From: Allobosea vaviloviae
GTDB taxonomy: Bacteria > Pseudomonadota > Alphaproteobacteria > Rhizobiales > Beijerinckiaceae
NCBI RefSeq assembly: GCF_001298265.1
Contig: NZ_LGSZ01000013.1
Span: 1-40,331 of the forward strand
Length of the DNA: 40,331 nt
Direction of reading: 5' to 3'
Shown here: positions 6,454-20,207 of the stretch, piece after piece
How positions within the stretch are numbered: position 1 is the stretch's first letter
How the letters are laid out: each line of letters opens with the position of its first letter
Made by a program: the position numbers and the translations under genes
The notes under the pieces: model-generated
What the model was told of the DNA's origin: nothing
The model's database searches: none
What the model saw: only the letters and a program-made list of their open reading frames with translations

Positions 6454-7875
6454 TCAGCCGCCGAGCGACATCGTCAGCGGCGGCTTCACCTCGGGCGGAA
6501 GCGGCGAGGTGTAGCCCTCCGCGCCGAGCTTCTTCTTGTGGTCGGCCTTGGCGGCCGCCATCAGCGCGGGATCGAGCAGGACCGCGGCCCCGGTCGCGGC
6601 CATCGCCTTGGCGACATGGACCATCGCCTTGTGTGCGGCCGGTGTCTTGCCCTGGGCGACGACCTGCCAGGTGTGGAACGGCGTGCCGATCGCGACCGTC
6701 GGCGCGTGGGCCTGCACGGTCGGGACCGCCCAGCTGACATCGCCGATATCGGTCGAGCCGATCGCAGGGTTGCGCTTGGCGTCGAGCGGGACGAGGAAAT
6801 CGGCCAGCGGCGCGCCGGAATCCTCCATGCCGATCGTGCGCCAGATCGAGGCGATCTCCTGCGGCTGCAGCGTCTTGCGGATGTCTTGTGCGAAGGCGCG
6901 GTCGGCGTCGTCGAAATGCGGCGGGCCGAGCTCTTCCATGACGCCATGCAGGGCCTGCTCCAGCGGCGTGTTGCCGAGCAGGTCGGAGACCGCGCTGACG
7001 ATCCGCATTTCCATCTTGGTTTCGGTCATCAGCGCCGCGCCTTCGGCGATCTTCTTCACGCGCTGCACGAGTTCGAGCATGCCGCGCAGGTCGCGGGCAC
7101 GAATCGAGTAGCGGACGCGCGCATGGGCCTGGACGACGTTGGGCGCGATGCCGCCGGTGTCGAGCACGGCGTAGTGTACGCGGGCATCGCTGGGCATATG
7201 CTCGCGCATGTAGTTGACGCCGACATTCATCAGCTCGACCGCATCGAGCGCGCTGCGGCCGAGATGGGGCGCGGCGGCGGCATGCGCGGTGCGGCCGGTG
7301 AAGACGAAATCGGCGCGGGTGTTGGCGAGCGCCAGCGGCGGCGCCACCTCCCAGAAGCTCGATGGGTGCCAGGAGATCGCGACATCGACGTCGTCGAAGG
7401 CGCCGGCGCGGACCATGAAGGCCTTGGCCGCGCCGCCTTCTTCGGCCGGGCAGCCATAATAGCGCACACGGCCGGGCAGCTTGTTCTCGGCGAGCCACTC
7501 CTTCATCGCCACGGCGGCGAGCATGGCCGCCGAGCCCAGCAGATTGTGGCCGCAGCCATGTCCGTGGCCGCCGGTCTCGACCGGGCTGTGACTCGCGACG
7601 CCGGCCTCTTGGGACAGGCCGGGCAGGGCGTCGTACTCGCCCATGAACGCGATCACGGGGCCACCTTCGCCGGCTTCGCCGATCACGGAGGTCGGGATGT
7701 CGGCGATGCCCTTGGTGACGCGGAAGCCCTGATGGGCGAGTTCGGCCTCATGCTCGGCGCTGGAACGCGTTTCGGTGTAGCAGACCTCGGGCATGCCCCA
7801 GACCCGTTCGCTCAGCGCGATCAGGCGCTCCTTGTTGGCATCGACGTGGCGCCAGAGATCGTTTCGGTTGTCCAT
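6454..7875 (-). CDS. M20 family amidohydrolase, AbgB-like
   Basis: 473 aa, close to the length of AbgB (p-aminobenzoyl-glutamate hydrolase B subunit, about 480). Start ATG at 7875 with GCAGGA upstream; the open frame extends to 8037 into the cueR stop region, without support. M20D features: metal-site loop HGHGCGHNLLG, the CPAEEGG acidic pair after a YYG strand, the dimerisation-domain segment FTGRTAHAAAAPHLGRSALDA, and the C-terminal histidine segment GTPFHTWQ. It would hydrolyse an amide bond of an N-acyl or aminobenzoyl amino acid in the cytoplasm with two divalent metals. No AbgA-like partner or AbgT transporter is in the window, so it probably acts alone and its substrate is unknown. It ends 21 bp from the C58 gene on the other strand. 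Confidence 0.88.
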   Translation of the reverse strand: MDNRNDLWRHVDANKERLIALSERVWGMPEVCYTETRSSAEHEAELAHQGFRVTKGIADIPTSVIGEAGEGGPVIAFMGEYDALPGLSQEAGVASHSPVETGGHGHGCGHNLLGSAAMLAAVAMKEWLAENKLPGRVRYYGCPAEEGGAAKAFMVRAGAFDDVDVAISWHPSSFWEVAPPLALANTRADFVFTGRTAHAAAAPHLGRSALDAVELMNVGVNYMREHMPSDARVHYAVLDTGGIAPNVVQAHARVRYSIRARDLRGMLELVQRVKKIAEGAALMTETKMEMRIVSAVSDLLGNTPLEQALHGVMEELGPPHFDDADRAFAQDIRKTLQPQEIASIWRTIGMEDSGAPLADFLVPLDAKRNPAIGSTDIGDVSWAVPTVQAHAPTVAIGTPFHTWQVVAQGKTPAAHKAMVHVAKAMAATGAAVLLDPALMAAAKADHKKKLGAEGYTSPLPPEVKPPLTMSLGG

Positions 7876-7993
7876 GATGGTCCTGCCTTGGTCAGGCCGG
7901 CATATGACCAATCGTGCCCTGTCCAGTCCAGCCGCCACACGCATGGCCGGGACGATTTCAGGGCGGTCTCTCGCAATGGAAGTGGCGGCCTGT

Positions 7994-8407
7994 TCAGCAG
8001 CACGCTCCGGCCGGGGCAGGCGACGCTGCGAGATCACTCAGGATCGGACAATCGGGCCGGCCGTCGCCATGGCAGTGCTCGGCGAGATGACGCAGCGTGT
8101 CCGCCATCGCCTGCAGTTCGGCCGCCTTGGCCTCGAGATCGCCGACATGCGCCATGGCGAGTTGCTTCACATCGGCGCTGGCCCGGCTCTTGTCGCGCCA
8201 CAGCGCCAGCAGCGCCCGCGTTTCCTCCAGCGAAAAGCCGAGATGGCGCGAGCGCCGGACGAAACGCAGCGTATGCACGTCCTCCGCCTCGTAGACGCGG
8301 TACTGAGCCTGCGTCCGCTGCGCGGCCTCGATCAGGCCGATGCTCTCATAGTAGCGGATCATCTTGGCGCTGACGCCGGAGCGCTTCGCCGCTTCGCCGA
8401 TGTTCAT
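7994..8407 (-). CDS. cueR: CueR-type MerR-family copper-responsive regulator
   Basis: 137 aa. ATG at 8407 preceded by GGAGGGGCAGGC; the upstream extension to 8464 overlaps the cupin gene. The MerR helix-turn-helix and wing are MNIGEAAKRSGVSAKMIRYY and GLI...YRVYEAEDVHTLRFVRRSRHLGFSLEE. A dimerisation helix follows. The metal loop CHGDGRPDC places Cys112 and Cys120 at the same positions as the Cu(I) ligands of E. coli CueR, and PIL follows as in that family. The protein ends in an additional Cys-Cys pair. It is encoded 20 bp after the His-rich cupin gene, likely in one transcript. No copper ATPase with a normal CPC motif is adjacent; the metal ATPase in this window (30054-32099) is far away. 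Confidence 0.88.
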   Translation of the reverse strand: MNIGEAAKRSGVSAKMIRYYESIGLIEAAQRTQAQYRVYEAEDVHTLRFVRRSRHLGFSLEETRALLALWRDKSRASADVKQLAMAHVGDLEAKAAELQAMADTLRHLAEHCHGDGRPDCPILSDLAASPAPAGACC

Positions 8408-8427
8408 GCCTGCCCCTCCGGCCCCAT

Positions 8428-8964
8428 TCAGCCCGGCGGATGCTTGTGGATCGGATCGACCCAATAGACCGACTCGGGAGCCTCGACCGGATCGACATCC
8501 GTGATGTTGACCACCACCGCCTCATTGTCGGATCGCACCAGCACGCATTCGAGCGGATTGTCCGGGTCGGCGTTGATCTCCTGATGCGGAACGTAGGGCG
8601 GCACGTAGATGAAGTCGCCCGGGCCGGCCTCGGCGACAAATTCGAGCCGCTCGCCCCAGCGCATCCGCGCCTTGCCGCGCACGACATAGATCACGCTTTC
8701 CAGTTCGCCGTGATGGTGGACCCCCGTCTTGGCGTTGGGCTGGATCGAGACCGTGCCGGCCCAAATCTTCTGCGCGCCGACGCGGGCGTGGTTGATCGCC
8801 GCCTGCCGGAACATGCCGGGCGTCTGCGCCGTGTTGGAATCGAGCTTGTCGCCGGTGACGACGCGCACGCCGTCATGCTTCCAGCGCGGCTCATCGGCAT
8901 GGCCGTGGTGGTGATCGTGGGCATGCGGTTCGTCATGCGAATGGTCGTGTTCGTGGTCGGCCAT
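8428..8964 (-). CDS. Cupin-domain protein with His-rich N-terminus
   Basis: 178 aa from the ATG at 8964, six bases after AGGAG; an ATG immediately before it at 8967 is possible. The first ~22 residues are an Asp/His/Glu-rich tract (MADHEHDHSHDEPHAHDHHH), a likely metal-binding tail. The remainder is a single cupin barrel: motif 1 GVHHHGELESVIYVVRGKARMRWG with two or three His and a Glu, and motif 2 GDFIYVPPYVPHQEINA with its His. It is followed at once by cueR on the same strand. Possible roles are copper binding or storage, or a metal-dependent oxygenase/isomerase. Neither can be decided from sequence. The region 8968-9228 upstream contains no gene I can support. Confidence 0.8.
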   Translation of the reverse strand: MADHEHDHSHDEPHAHDHHHGHADEPRWKHDGVRVVTGDKLDSNTAQTPGMFRQAAINHARVGAQKIWAGTVSIQPNAKTGVHHHGELESVIYVVRGKARMRWGERLEFVAEAGPGDFIYVPPYVPHQEINADPDNPLECVLVRSDNEAVVVNITDVDPVEAPESVYWVDPIHKHPPG

Positions 8965-9228
8965 CATGTGCTCCTGTGGGCGCAGGTTAGACCAGGACGG
9001 CATCCACCGAAACCGCCTTCGTCGACGGCGCCTCTGCAGCGGGATCAGCCGAGGCAATGCCGTCGCTCCGGGCCTCCGGACTTCGCTGATTCCCCACGCG
9101 ATGCGGTCAGGCAGAGGCGCGAGGGCGACGCGCAGGCGCGGCTGAAACCACGCCGCGGCCTTCGAGAACGCGACTCGGCCGGGACGAGAAGACGGCGCCC
9201 GGGGCAAAGGGGCAAGTGCGCTTTGCGT

Positions 9229-9253
9229 GGAACTGCCCAGCCATCCGCCCGTT
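9229..9253 (+). promoter_or_regulatory. EcfG-type (general stress sigma) promoter for the glgE operon
   Basis: GGAAC at 9229-9233 and GTT at 9251-9253 are separated by 17 bases. This is the alphaproteobacterial EcfG consensus GGAAC-N16/17-GTT. It lies 35 bp upstream of the chosen GTG start of glgE and supports that start. It lies in the 321-bp spacer between the cupin gene and glgE, which otherwise holds no supported gene. Confidence 0.65.
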
Positions 9254-9288
9254 GGTATCCGAGCTTCAATATCGAGGGCGGACATCAA

Positions 9289-12200
9289 GTGGCGACATAT
9301 GAGGAGCAGCTGTCCGGTGTCACGGACAGCGAGCGCACCAGGACCATAAAGCCACGATCTGGCCCTCGGATTTATTATCTGCACCCGCGTCTGGGAGGCG
9401 CCGGCCATGCTTGGGGCGATGATGTTCGTCGCGCGGCGGAGCTGGGTTTCACGCACATCTTGCTGGCGTGGCCGTTTTCCATAACTCGCGACATGTTCCT
9501 GACCCATGACGTTGCCAGCGTCGACGGGCAAGACGCAGCAACGCTTATTCGGGATCTGGCGGATGCCTGCCGCAACGCCGGGCTCCAGCTCTGGATCGAT
9601 CTGGCGGTGGGGCGGGCAGACGCCGGCGGTCCGCTGGCGGCGCAATTGCCCGGCTGCTGGATCGAGCACAGACGAGACGCGCTCGACCCCCGTGAAATCC
9701 TGTCCACCAAAGAGGTCGCAGCCGCGTTCGGTGATGGAGAAGCCTGCCGGCGCCTGATCCCGTTCTGGCAGGACCAGCTCCTGGAATGGCAGGATCTCGG
9801 CATCTCCGGTGTCCGCTGTCACGCAGCGCAGGCGGTATCGCTCGAGATCTGGCGGCAGATCCTGGCGCCTGCTCGGCAGGCCGATCCGCGTTTCCAGGCA
9901 TGGGCATGGATGCCGGGTGCGCCGCGTCAGGAGCGGATCGCGGCCGGAGGCGTCTTCGATTTCGTGCCCTCTTCGGTCGCCTGGTGGGGTGGGCGCGAGC
10001 CCTGGCTCATCGAGGAGTACAACGCAGTGGCTCCGTCTGCGGGGCTCATCGGATGTCCCGAGGATCCGTTCTCAGCGCGGCGTCCCGCGATGTCGGCCGT
10101 GAGCCCAACCAGGAACCGCCAGCGCGCCCTGATGGATGCGGCTTTGCTCGCTGATGGCTGGCTCATGCCGATGGGCTACGAGTTTGGAATGGAGGTGCCT
10201 TTCCTCCACGCTGAGGCCGAGGATTTCGGGGAGGCTTCGCGCGGGGGCACCGATCTTCAGGAGGCCGTGATCGAGGCCAACCGGGCGTTGGCCTCCATTC
10301 CGGCGGGCCCCGGTGGATCGATGCGGGCGCTCGAACTCGGGCAGGATCTCGACATCATCCTGCGAAGCCATGCTTCAGCGCGCCAACTCGTCCTGTTGAA
10401 CCAGGACCTCGTCAGCGCCGTGGCTCCCGATGTCGCGCTTGCGACAGCGCGGCTCGGCGTGGAGCCGGTTGAGGACGCGAGCCTCGAACTCCCCCCGGCC
10501 GAGGGAAGAGTCATCTCCCTGAAAGATCGCTTGGCGGTCACGGCTGCCGCCCCGGCCACACTGGACGATAGTGGGCGGCTGGAGTCCCAACGCATCGCGA
10601 TCGAGGCTGTGAGCCCCGTCGTCGATGACGGCCGCTTTCCGGTGAAGCGCAGCGTTGGCGATCTCGTCGAGGTCACGGCCGACATCTTCAGCGACGGCCA
10701 CGAGGTGCTGGCAGCCGAGCTTCTCTGGCAGGCCGGGGACGAGACGGCCTGGTCGCGCGCTCCGATGCGCTTCGTCGTCAACGATCGCTGGCACGGCCAC
10801 TTTCCGCTGTTGCGGATGGGGCGCCATCGCTTCGCGGTCGAGGCCTGGTGGAGCGAGTTCGGCACCTTCCGTCGCGATCTGGTCAAGAAGCGCGATGCGG
10901 GGCTGGATATCGCGCTGGAGGTCAGGGAAGGCCGCCTGATCCTGGAGACATTCATCGGCACTGCGGCTCCTGAGGACCGCGCGGTGATCGAGGATCACCT
11001 GCGGCGCCTGGGAGCGTCGCAGTCCGAGGACGCGTCGGTGCTGCTGGCCGAGCCGCTCGATGCGGCGATGACGCGCGCCGATCCCAAGCCGCATGCGACG
11101 GGCGCCGACATGACCTTCCCGGTCGAGGCCGACCGCGAGGCGGCCGCGTTTTCGAGCTGGTACGAGCTGTTCCCGCGCTCGATCACCGACACCCCCGCGC
11201 GTCACGGAACCTTTCGGGACGTCATCGGCCGTCTGCCCGCCGTCAAGGCGATGGGCTTCGACGTGCTTTATTTCCCGCCGATCCACCCGATCGGCAAGAC
11301 CAACCGCAAGGGCCGCAACAACACGCTGACGCCGTCATCCACAGATCCGGGCAGCCCCTATGCGATCGGCTCCGGCGATGGCGGGCATGACGCGATCCAT
11401 CCCGAACTCGGCAGCCGCGAGGATTTCCGCGCGCTGGTGCGCCAAGCTGCGGACCATGGCCTCGAGATCGCGCTCGACTTCGCGATCCAGTGCTCGCCCG
11501 ACCATCCCTGGCTGACGCAGCATCCGGGCTGGTTCCAGTGGCGGCCCGACGGTTCGATGCGCTACGCCGAGAACCCGCCGAAGAAGTACCAGGACATCGT
11601 CAATGTCGACTTCTACGCCGGCGATGCGGTTCCTGAGCTTTGGGTCGCCTTGCGCGACGTCGTCCAGGGCTGGGTCGACGAGGGCGTGCGGATCTTCCGC
11701 GTCGACAACCCGCATACCAAGCCCTTCCCGTTCTGGGAGTGGCTAATCGCCGATATCCGCTCGCGTGATCCTGGGGTGCTCTTCCTGGCCGAGGCCTTCA
11801 CCCGACCCAAGGTGATGTACCGGCTCGGCAAGGTCGGCTTCTCGCAGTCCTACACCTACTTCACCTGGCGCAACACCAAGGCGGAACTGACGGCGTATCT
11901 GACGGAGCTCAACCAGGCGCCGGCAAGCGATGTCTTCCGTCCGCATTTCTTCGTCAACACGCCCGACATCAATCCGGCCTTCCTGCATCAGTCCGGGCGG
12001 CCGGGCTTCCTGATCCGGGCGGCGCTGGCGGCGACGCTGTCTGGCCTCTGGGGCGTCTATTCCGGCTTCGAACTCTGCGAGTCCGCCGCAATTCCCGGCA
12101 AGGAAGAGTATCTCGACAGCGAGAAATACGAGATCAGGCCGCGCGACTGGCAGGCGCCCGGCAACATCATCGCCGAGATCACGCGGCTCAACCTGATCCG

Positions 12201-12527
12201 GCGCAGCCATCGCGCGCTGCAGAGCCATCTCGGCCTGACCTTCTATAACGCCTTCAACGACAACATTCTCTATTTCGGCAAGCGGGCGCCGGGGCGCGGC
12301 GAGATCATTCTCGTGGCCGTCAATCTCGATCCCTTCAACGCGCACAGCGCGGCGGTCGAGGTCCCGCTCTGGGAGTTCGGGCTGGCCGACGACGCCGCCG
12401 TCGAGGTCGAGGACCTGATGCGCGGCCATCGCTTCAGCTGGCACGGCAAGACGCAGACCATCCATCTCGACCCCTCCGACACTCCCTTCTCGATCTGGCG
12501 CCTCAGCGCGCCTGAAAGTGCCTCCCT

Positions 12528-12531
<4 letters not shown>
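9289..12531 (+). CDS. glgE: Alpha-1,4-glucan:maltose-1-phosphate maltosyltransferase (long form)
   Basis: 1080 aa from a GTG at 9289 with GGGCGGA upstream; the open frame reaches back to 8440 but that part is antisense to the cupin gene. GlgE transfers maltosyl units from maltose-1-phosphate to a growing alpha-glucan. The C-terminal ~470 residues carry the GH13_3 core: FSSWYELFPRS (near 621), FPPIHPIGKTNRKG, the nucleophile in RVDNPHTKP (Asp806) and acid/base in FLAEAFTRP (Glu835). A beta-sandwich domain precedes it (about 440-560). The first ~330 residues look like a second GH13-type barrel that has lost its catalytic residues: GISGVRCHAAQ has His178 where an active enzyme has Asp. This long architecture is usual in rhizobial GlgE. 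Its stop overlaps the treS start (ATGA). Confidence 0.93.
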
Positions 12532-15822
<3,291 letters not shown>

Positions 15823-15830
<8 letters not shown>

Positions 15831-18015
15831 GACGACCGACCACATTCCACCCCTGGACACCTCCACGGCTGTCGCTCTCGCATCGGGCCGGCTCGGCGAT
15901 GCGTCGTCGGTGCTGGGGCCGCAGCAGGCTCCCGGCGGGCGCTACCTCCGGGCGTTCCTGCCCGGAGCGCTCGCCGTCTCGGTGCAGCAGGAGGGTAAAG
16001 ACTCCGTGCCATTGCACGTCGCGGAGCCGGAGGGCCTGTTCGTCGGGCCTCTGTCGGACGGGCCCTATCTCCTGGAGATCACCTGGCCAGGCGGGGCGCA
16101 GATCACCGAGGATCCTTACGCGTACGGGCCACTGCTCGGAGATCTGGACCTCCATCTGATCGGCGAGGGGCGTCATCTCGAACTCTCGCGTGCCTTGGGC
16201 GCCAACCTCGCGACGATCGACGGCGTGCACGGGGTCCGCTTCGCGGTCTGGGCCCCCAATGCGCGGCGGGTCTCCGTCGTCGGGACCTTCAACTCCTGGG
16301 ACGGCCGGCGGCACATGATGCATCGGCGCGGCGACAGCGGCGTCTGGGAACTGTTCGTGCCGCGCCTCGGCAGCGGCGAGTTCTACAAATACGAGATCGT
16401 CGATCGCGACGGCCATCTCCTGCCTCAAAAGGCCGATCCGCTGGCCAGGGCGGCCCAGCTGCCGCCCGGAACGGCCTCGATCGTCCCGCGCCAGGCCTCG
16501 CATGTCTGGGGCGATGACGTCTGGATGGGCGCACGCGCCGACAGGCAAGGACCTGCCACGCCGATCTCGATCTATGAACTGCATCCCGGCTCCTGGGTGC
16601 GCGGGCCGGGCGGCGACATGCTCGACTGGCGCGGCCTGGCCGACCGGCTGGTGCCCTATGCCAAAGCGATGGGGTTCACCCATGTCGAACTCCTGCCGGT
16701 GGCGGAGCATCCCTTCACCGGCTCATGGGGCTATCAGCCGCTCGGCTTGTTCGCGCCGACGCGCCGCTTCGGCGAGCCCGAGGACTTCGCCCTCTTCGTC
16801 GAGGCCTGCCATGCGGAGGGGATCGGCGTCATCGTGGACTGGGTTCCCGCCCACTTTCCTTCGGACGCCCACGGCCTCGCGCGCTTCGACGGCACCGCCT
16901 TGTATGAGCACGACGACCCGCGCGAGGGCTTCCACAAGGACTGGAACACCCTGATCTACAATTTCGGCCGGCGCGAGGTGTCCAACTTCCTGATGGCGAG
17001 CGCGCTGTACTGGCTGGAGCATTTCCACGTCGACGGCCTGCGCGTCGATGCCGTGGCGTCGATGCTGTACCGGGACTACAGCCGCCATCCCGGCGAGTGG
17101 CGCCCCAATATCCATGGTGGCCGCGAAAACCTCGAAGCCGTCGACTTCCTGCGCCATCTCAATGCGGTGATCGCCGAGCGGGTCCCCGGCGCGATCATGA
17201 TCGCCGAGGAATCGACGGCCTGGCCCGGGGTGACCCGCAGCACGGCCGAAGGCGGGCTCGGTTTTGCCTACAAGTGGAACATGGGCTGGATGCACGACAC
17301 GCTGCAGTACATGGAGCGCGATCCGCTCTATCGCAGCCACCATCACAGCGAGATGACCTTCGGGATGGCCTACGCCTATTCCGAGCAGTTCATCCTGCCG
17401 TTGTCGCATGATGAAGTCGTCCACGGAAAGGGCTCGCTGCTCGGCAAGATGCCGGGCGACAGCTGGACGAAATTCGCCGGCTTGCGCGCCTATTTCGCGT
17501 TCATGTGGATGCATCCCGGCAAGAAGCTCCTGTTCATGGGCGGCGAGATCGCTCAAGGACGCGAGTGGAATCATGACGGCGAGATCGATTGGGATCTGCT
17601 GTGCGATCCCCTGTATCGCGGCGTCCAGGCTCTGGTCGGCGACCTCAACCGGATCTACCGCGACAGCCGGGCGCTTCATGCCACCGACTCGGTCCCGGGC
17701 GGCTTTCGCTGGCTGATCGACAACGATCGCGAGAACGCCGTCTTCGCCTTCCTTCGGCAGGTGGAGGGGGATGCGCCGATGCTGGTGGTGGTCAACATGA
17801 CCCCGGTTCCGCGCCATAGCTACCGCGTCGGCGTGCCCCATGCCGGCCGCTGGCGCGAGGTGCTCAACAGCGATGCCACGCAGTATGGCGGCTCCGGCGT
17901 CGGCAATGGCGGCGGGGTCAACGCCGAGCCCCGACCCTATGGGGAGGAGGCGAACTCCGCCGAGCTGATCCTCCCCCCTCTGGCGGCGCTCGTCTTCAGA
18001 TATGAGGGCGCCTGA
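15823..18015 (+). CDS. glgB: 1,4-alpha-glucan branching enzyme
   Basis: 730 aa, a usual GlgB length. It introduces alpha-1,6 branches into the glucan made by GlgE. N-terminal CBM48-type domain with [15 protein letters not shown] and EFYKYEI; GH13_9 catalytic barrel with [39 protein letters not shown] (nucleophile Asp409), [13 protein letters not shown] (Glu462) and [14 protein letters not shown]. The catalytic residues lie four positions after those of E. coli GlgB (405 and 458), showing near-colinearity. [20 protein letters not shown] and a C-terminal beta domain follow. Start ATG at 15823 lies within the end of treS after GAGGCACAGG. Last gene of the glgE-treS-glgB operon; convergent with treZ. 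Confidence 0.95.
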
Positions 18016-18041
18016 TCGAAAAGGCCTGACCAGCCGGACCG

Positions 18042-18066
18042 CCGATCCGTATGGCCTACGGATCGG
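18042..18066. terminator. Hairpin between convergent glgB and treZ
   Basis: CCGATCCGTA (18042-18051) pairs perfectly with TACGGATCGG (18057-18066) around a 5-base loop. It sits in the 71-bp convergent spacer, where it can serve both strands. There is no U-run on either side, so it may stabilise 3' ends rather than act as a classical intrinsic terminator. Confidence 0.55.
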
Positions 18067-18086
18067 TCTCACGGCCTCCGGTCGGC

Positions 18087-19892
18087 TTACCGACGATCGA
18101 GCAGCATGACGCCGGTCCAGCTGGCCAGGTTCATCTCGTCGCCAAGCGCGTCGTCCCGGCTCGCCCAGACGACCGTGTCTCCGGGGCTTCGCCCGAACCT
18201 CACCTCCTGCTGGCCGAAATTCGCGATGAACCGCAGGCTGCCGGCAGCGAACCGCCATTGCACGTCGATCGCTTCGGGCACGGGCCGCTCCCACGACGCG
18301 CCCTCATAGGTGCTGCTGGCAATCGGCGTGATCGTCTCGTGCCGGATGCGCAGCAGGTCCCGGGTCTCCGCCAGAACCTCCTTGTGACCGACCTGTTCGG
18401 TTTCGCTCCAGTCCAGCCGCGACTGCGCGAAGGTCCGCTCCGAGGTCGGGTCGGGGATGGCGTCCTCCGCAGCCTCGTCCGTGAAGGCGCCAAAGCCAGC
18501 GAACTCGCGCCGCCGCCCGTCGCGTATGGCGGTCGACAAGTCGGGATCGGCGAAATCGACGAAATACTGGAAAGGGGTGGAAGCGCTCCATTCCTCGCCC
18601 ATGAAAAGCAGCGGTATCTGGGGTGAGAGCAGCAGGCCAGCCCTGGCCAGCGAAAGCTTCGCCGGCTCGGCCAGGGCCCCGATCCGCTCGCCGAAGGCGC
18701 GGTTGCCGATCTGGTCGTGATTCTGGAGGAACGCGACGAAGGCGGAGGGCGGCAGGTGAGCGGAGCGTTCGCCGCGCGCGATGCCGTCATGCGCCGACAC
18801 TTCGCCCTGATAGGCGAACCCTTCCGCCAGACAGCGCCCGAGATGGCGCACCGGCTCCTCGTAGTCCGCGTAGTAGCCTTCCTTCTCGCCGGTCAGCAGC
18901 CGGTGCCAGGCATGATGGATGTCGTCGTTCCACTGCGCCGTATGGAGAAGAGGGGACTGGCTGTCGTCCCGCTCCAGCCAGCGCACCTCGTTGGCGTTGT
19001 TTTCCAGCACGAGATGGACACGGCGTTGCGGCAGGCTCGTTCTGATGCGCTCGGCCAGATCGGCGATGAAATGCGTGTCGCTGTCGTCGGCGATGGCATG
19101 GACGGCGTCGAAGCGCAGCCCGTCGAAGTGGTATTCCTCGAGCCAGTACAGGGCGTTGTGGATGAAGTAGTCGCGCACGACATGCGCCGCCTCGCCGTCA
19201 TAAGCAATGCCCGCGCCCCAGAGCGTCTGATGGCGCTCGGTGAAGAAGCTCTGCGCATAAACAGGCAGGTAGTTTCCCGACGGCCCGAAGTGGTTGTAGA
19301 CGACGTCGAGGAACACCATGATCCCGCGCCGATGCGCCTCGTCGACCAGTCGCTTGAGATCGTCGGGCGAGCCATAGGCATGGTCGGGCGCATAATGCAG
19401 CACGCCGTCATAGCCCCAGCCGCGGTCGCCGGGAAAATCGGCGATCGGGAGAAGTTCGAGCGCGGTCACGCCGAGATCGCGCAGATGGTCGAGTTTCCCT
19501 GCGAGAGCGGCGAACGTACCCTCAGGGGTCGCCGTGCCGACATGCGCTTCGTAGAGCACCGTTTCCTCCCAGGGGCGTCCGTTCCATTCGCTGTCGCTCC
19601 AGGCGAAGGCTTCGGGATCGACCACCATGCTCGGCCCATCGACGTCGCTGGGCTGGAAGCGCGAGGCCGGGTCGGGGATCTCGAGATCGCCGTCGATGCT
19701 GAACCGGTACAGCGCACCCGCTGCAACGCCGGGGCAGGTCAGTCGGTGCCAGCCGCCCTTTTCGGGCGTCATGGTCAGTCGGCGATCCCCGACATGGAGG
19801 GTGACGGTCCCGGCGGAGGGCGCCCACAGTGAAAACTGGACTCCTCCGTCGGTGATTTGCGCCCCGAAAGGCATTCTGTGGGCGCGACCCAT
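18087..19892 (-). CDS. treZ: Malto-oligosyltrehalose trehalohydrolase
   Basis: 601 aa. TreZ hydrolyses the linkage next to the trehalosyl end of maltooligosyl-trehalose to release trehalose. N-terminal E-set domain (GGVQFSLWAPSAGTVTLHV), then the GH13_10 barrel: VLYEAHVGTATPEGTF, GWGYDGVLHYAPDHAYGSP, DVVYNHFGPSGNYLP, FDGLRFDAVHAI (nucleophile Asp262), LVLENNANEVRWL (Glu297) and FLQNHDQIGNRAFGER. C-terminal beta domain ends in SWTGVMLLDRR. ATG at 19892 has AAAGGAAG upstream. Its usual partner TreY, and debranching enzyme GlgX, are absent from this window. It is convergent with the glgE operon and probably independently expressed from the promoter at 19938-19962. Confidence 0.93.
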   Translation of the reverse strand: MGRAHRMPFGAQITDGGVQFSLWAPSAGTVTLHVGDRRLTMTPEKGGWHRLTCPGVAAGALYRFSIDGDLEIPDPASRFQPSDVDGPSMVVDPEAFAWSDSEWNGRPWEETVLYEAHVGTATPEGTFAALAGKLDHLRDLGVTALELLPIADFPGDRGWGYDGVLHYAPDHAYGSPDDLKRLVDEAHRRGIMVFLDVVYNHFGPSGNYLPVYAQSFFTERHQTLWGAGIAYDGEAAHVVRDYFIHNALYWLEEYHFDGLRFDAVHAIADDSDTHFIADLAERIRTSLPQRRVHLVLENNANEVRWLERDDSQSPLLHTAQWNDDIHHAWHRLLTGEKEGYYADYEEPVRHLGRCLAEGFAYQGEVSAHDGIARGERSAHLPPSAFVAFLQNHDQIGNRAFGERIGALAEPAKLSLARAGLLLSPQIPLLFMGEEWSASTPFQYFVDFADPDLSTAIRDGRRREFAGFGAFTDEAAEDAIPDPTSERTFAQSRLDWSETEQVGHKEVLAETRDLLRIRHETITPIASSTYEGASWERPVPEAIDVQWRFAAGSLRFIANFGQQEVRFGRSPGDTVVWASRDDALGDEMNLASWTGVMLLDRR

Positions 19893-19937
19893 TCTAGGCT
19901 TCCTTTGCAGTGTCGTCCGAGAGGGGGATCATGCAGT

Positions 19938-19962
19938 AACGAATGGGGGCCGCTGGGGTTGC
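19938..19962 (-). promoter_or_regulatory. EcfG-like promoter candidate for treZ
   Basis: Reading the minus strand, GCAAC (19962-19958) and GTT (19940-19938) are separated by 17 bases. This differs from the EcfG -35 consensus GGAAC by one base. The -10 element is 46 bases from the treZ ATG. Sharing this arrangement with the glgE operon makes it more believable than the sequence alone. The rest of the 315-bp divergent spacer 19893-20207 shows no gene I can support. Confidence 0.4.
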
Positions 19963-20207
19963 AGCGGTGCCTGCAATTGGCGTCTCTCCCGATCGTCAGG
20001 CCCCGGTGACCATTCCGAGGTGCCGTCGGGAACCCCAGGGCTGATGCCATAGAGTGGGATGAGTTCGAGGCCCAGGAGGCCGGTGGCTGCACGACCCCTG
20101 CCGGTCGCTTCAACCGGTATGCCCCGCACCGGGGCCGCCTTGGCGAAGAGCCCGCTCTGTGCTGATGAAGAGGGAGCGGATTTCGCTCCGACTCGGCACG
20201 AGGCTAC

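Noticed and set aside
8440..9288. Upstream extension of the glgE frame
   Set aside because: Antisense to the cupin gene and its spacer; GlgE-like sequence begins only after the GTG at 9289, behind the EcfG-type promoter.
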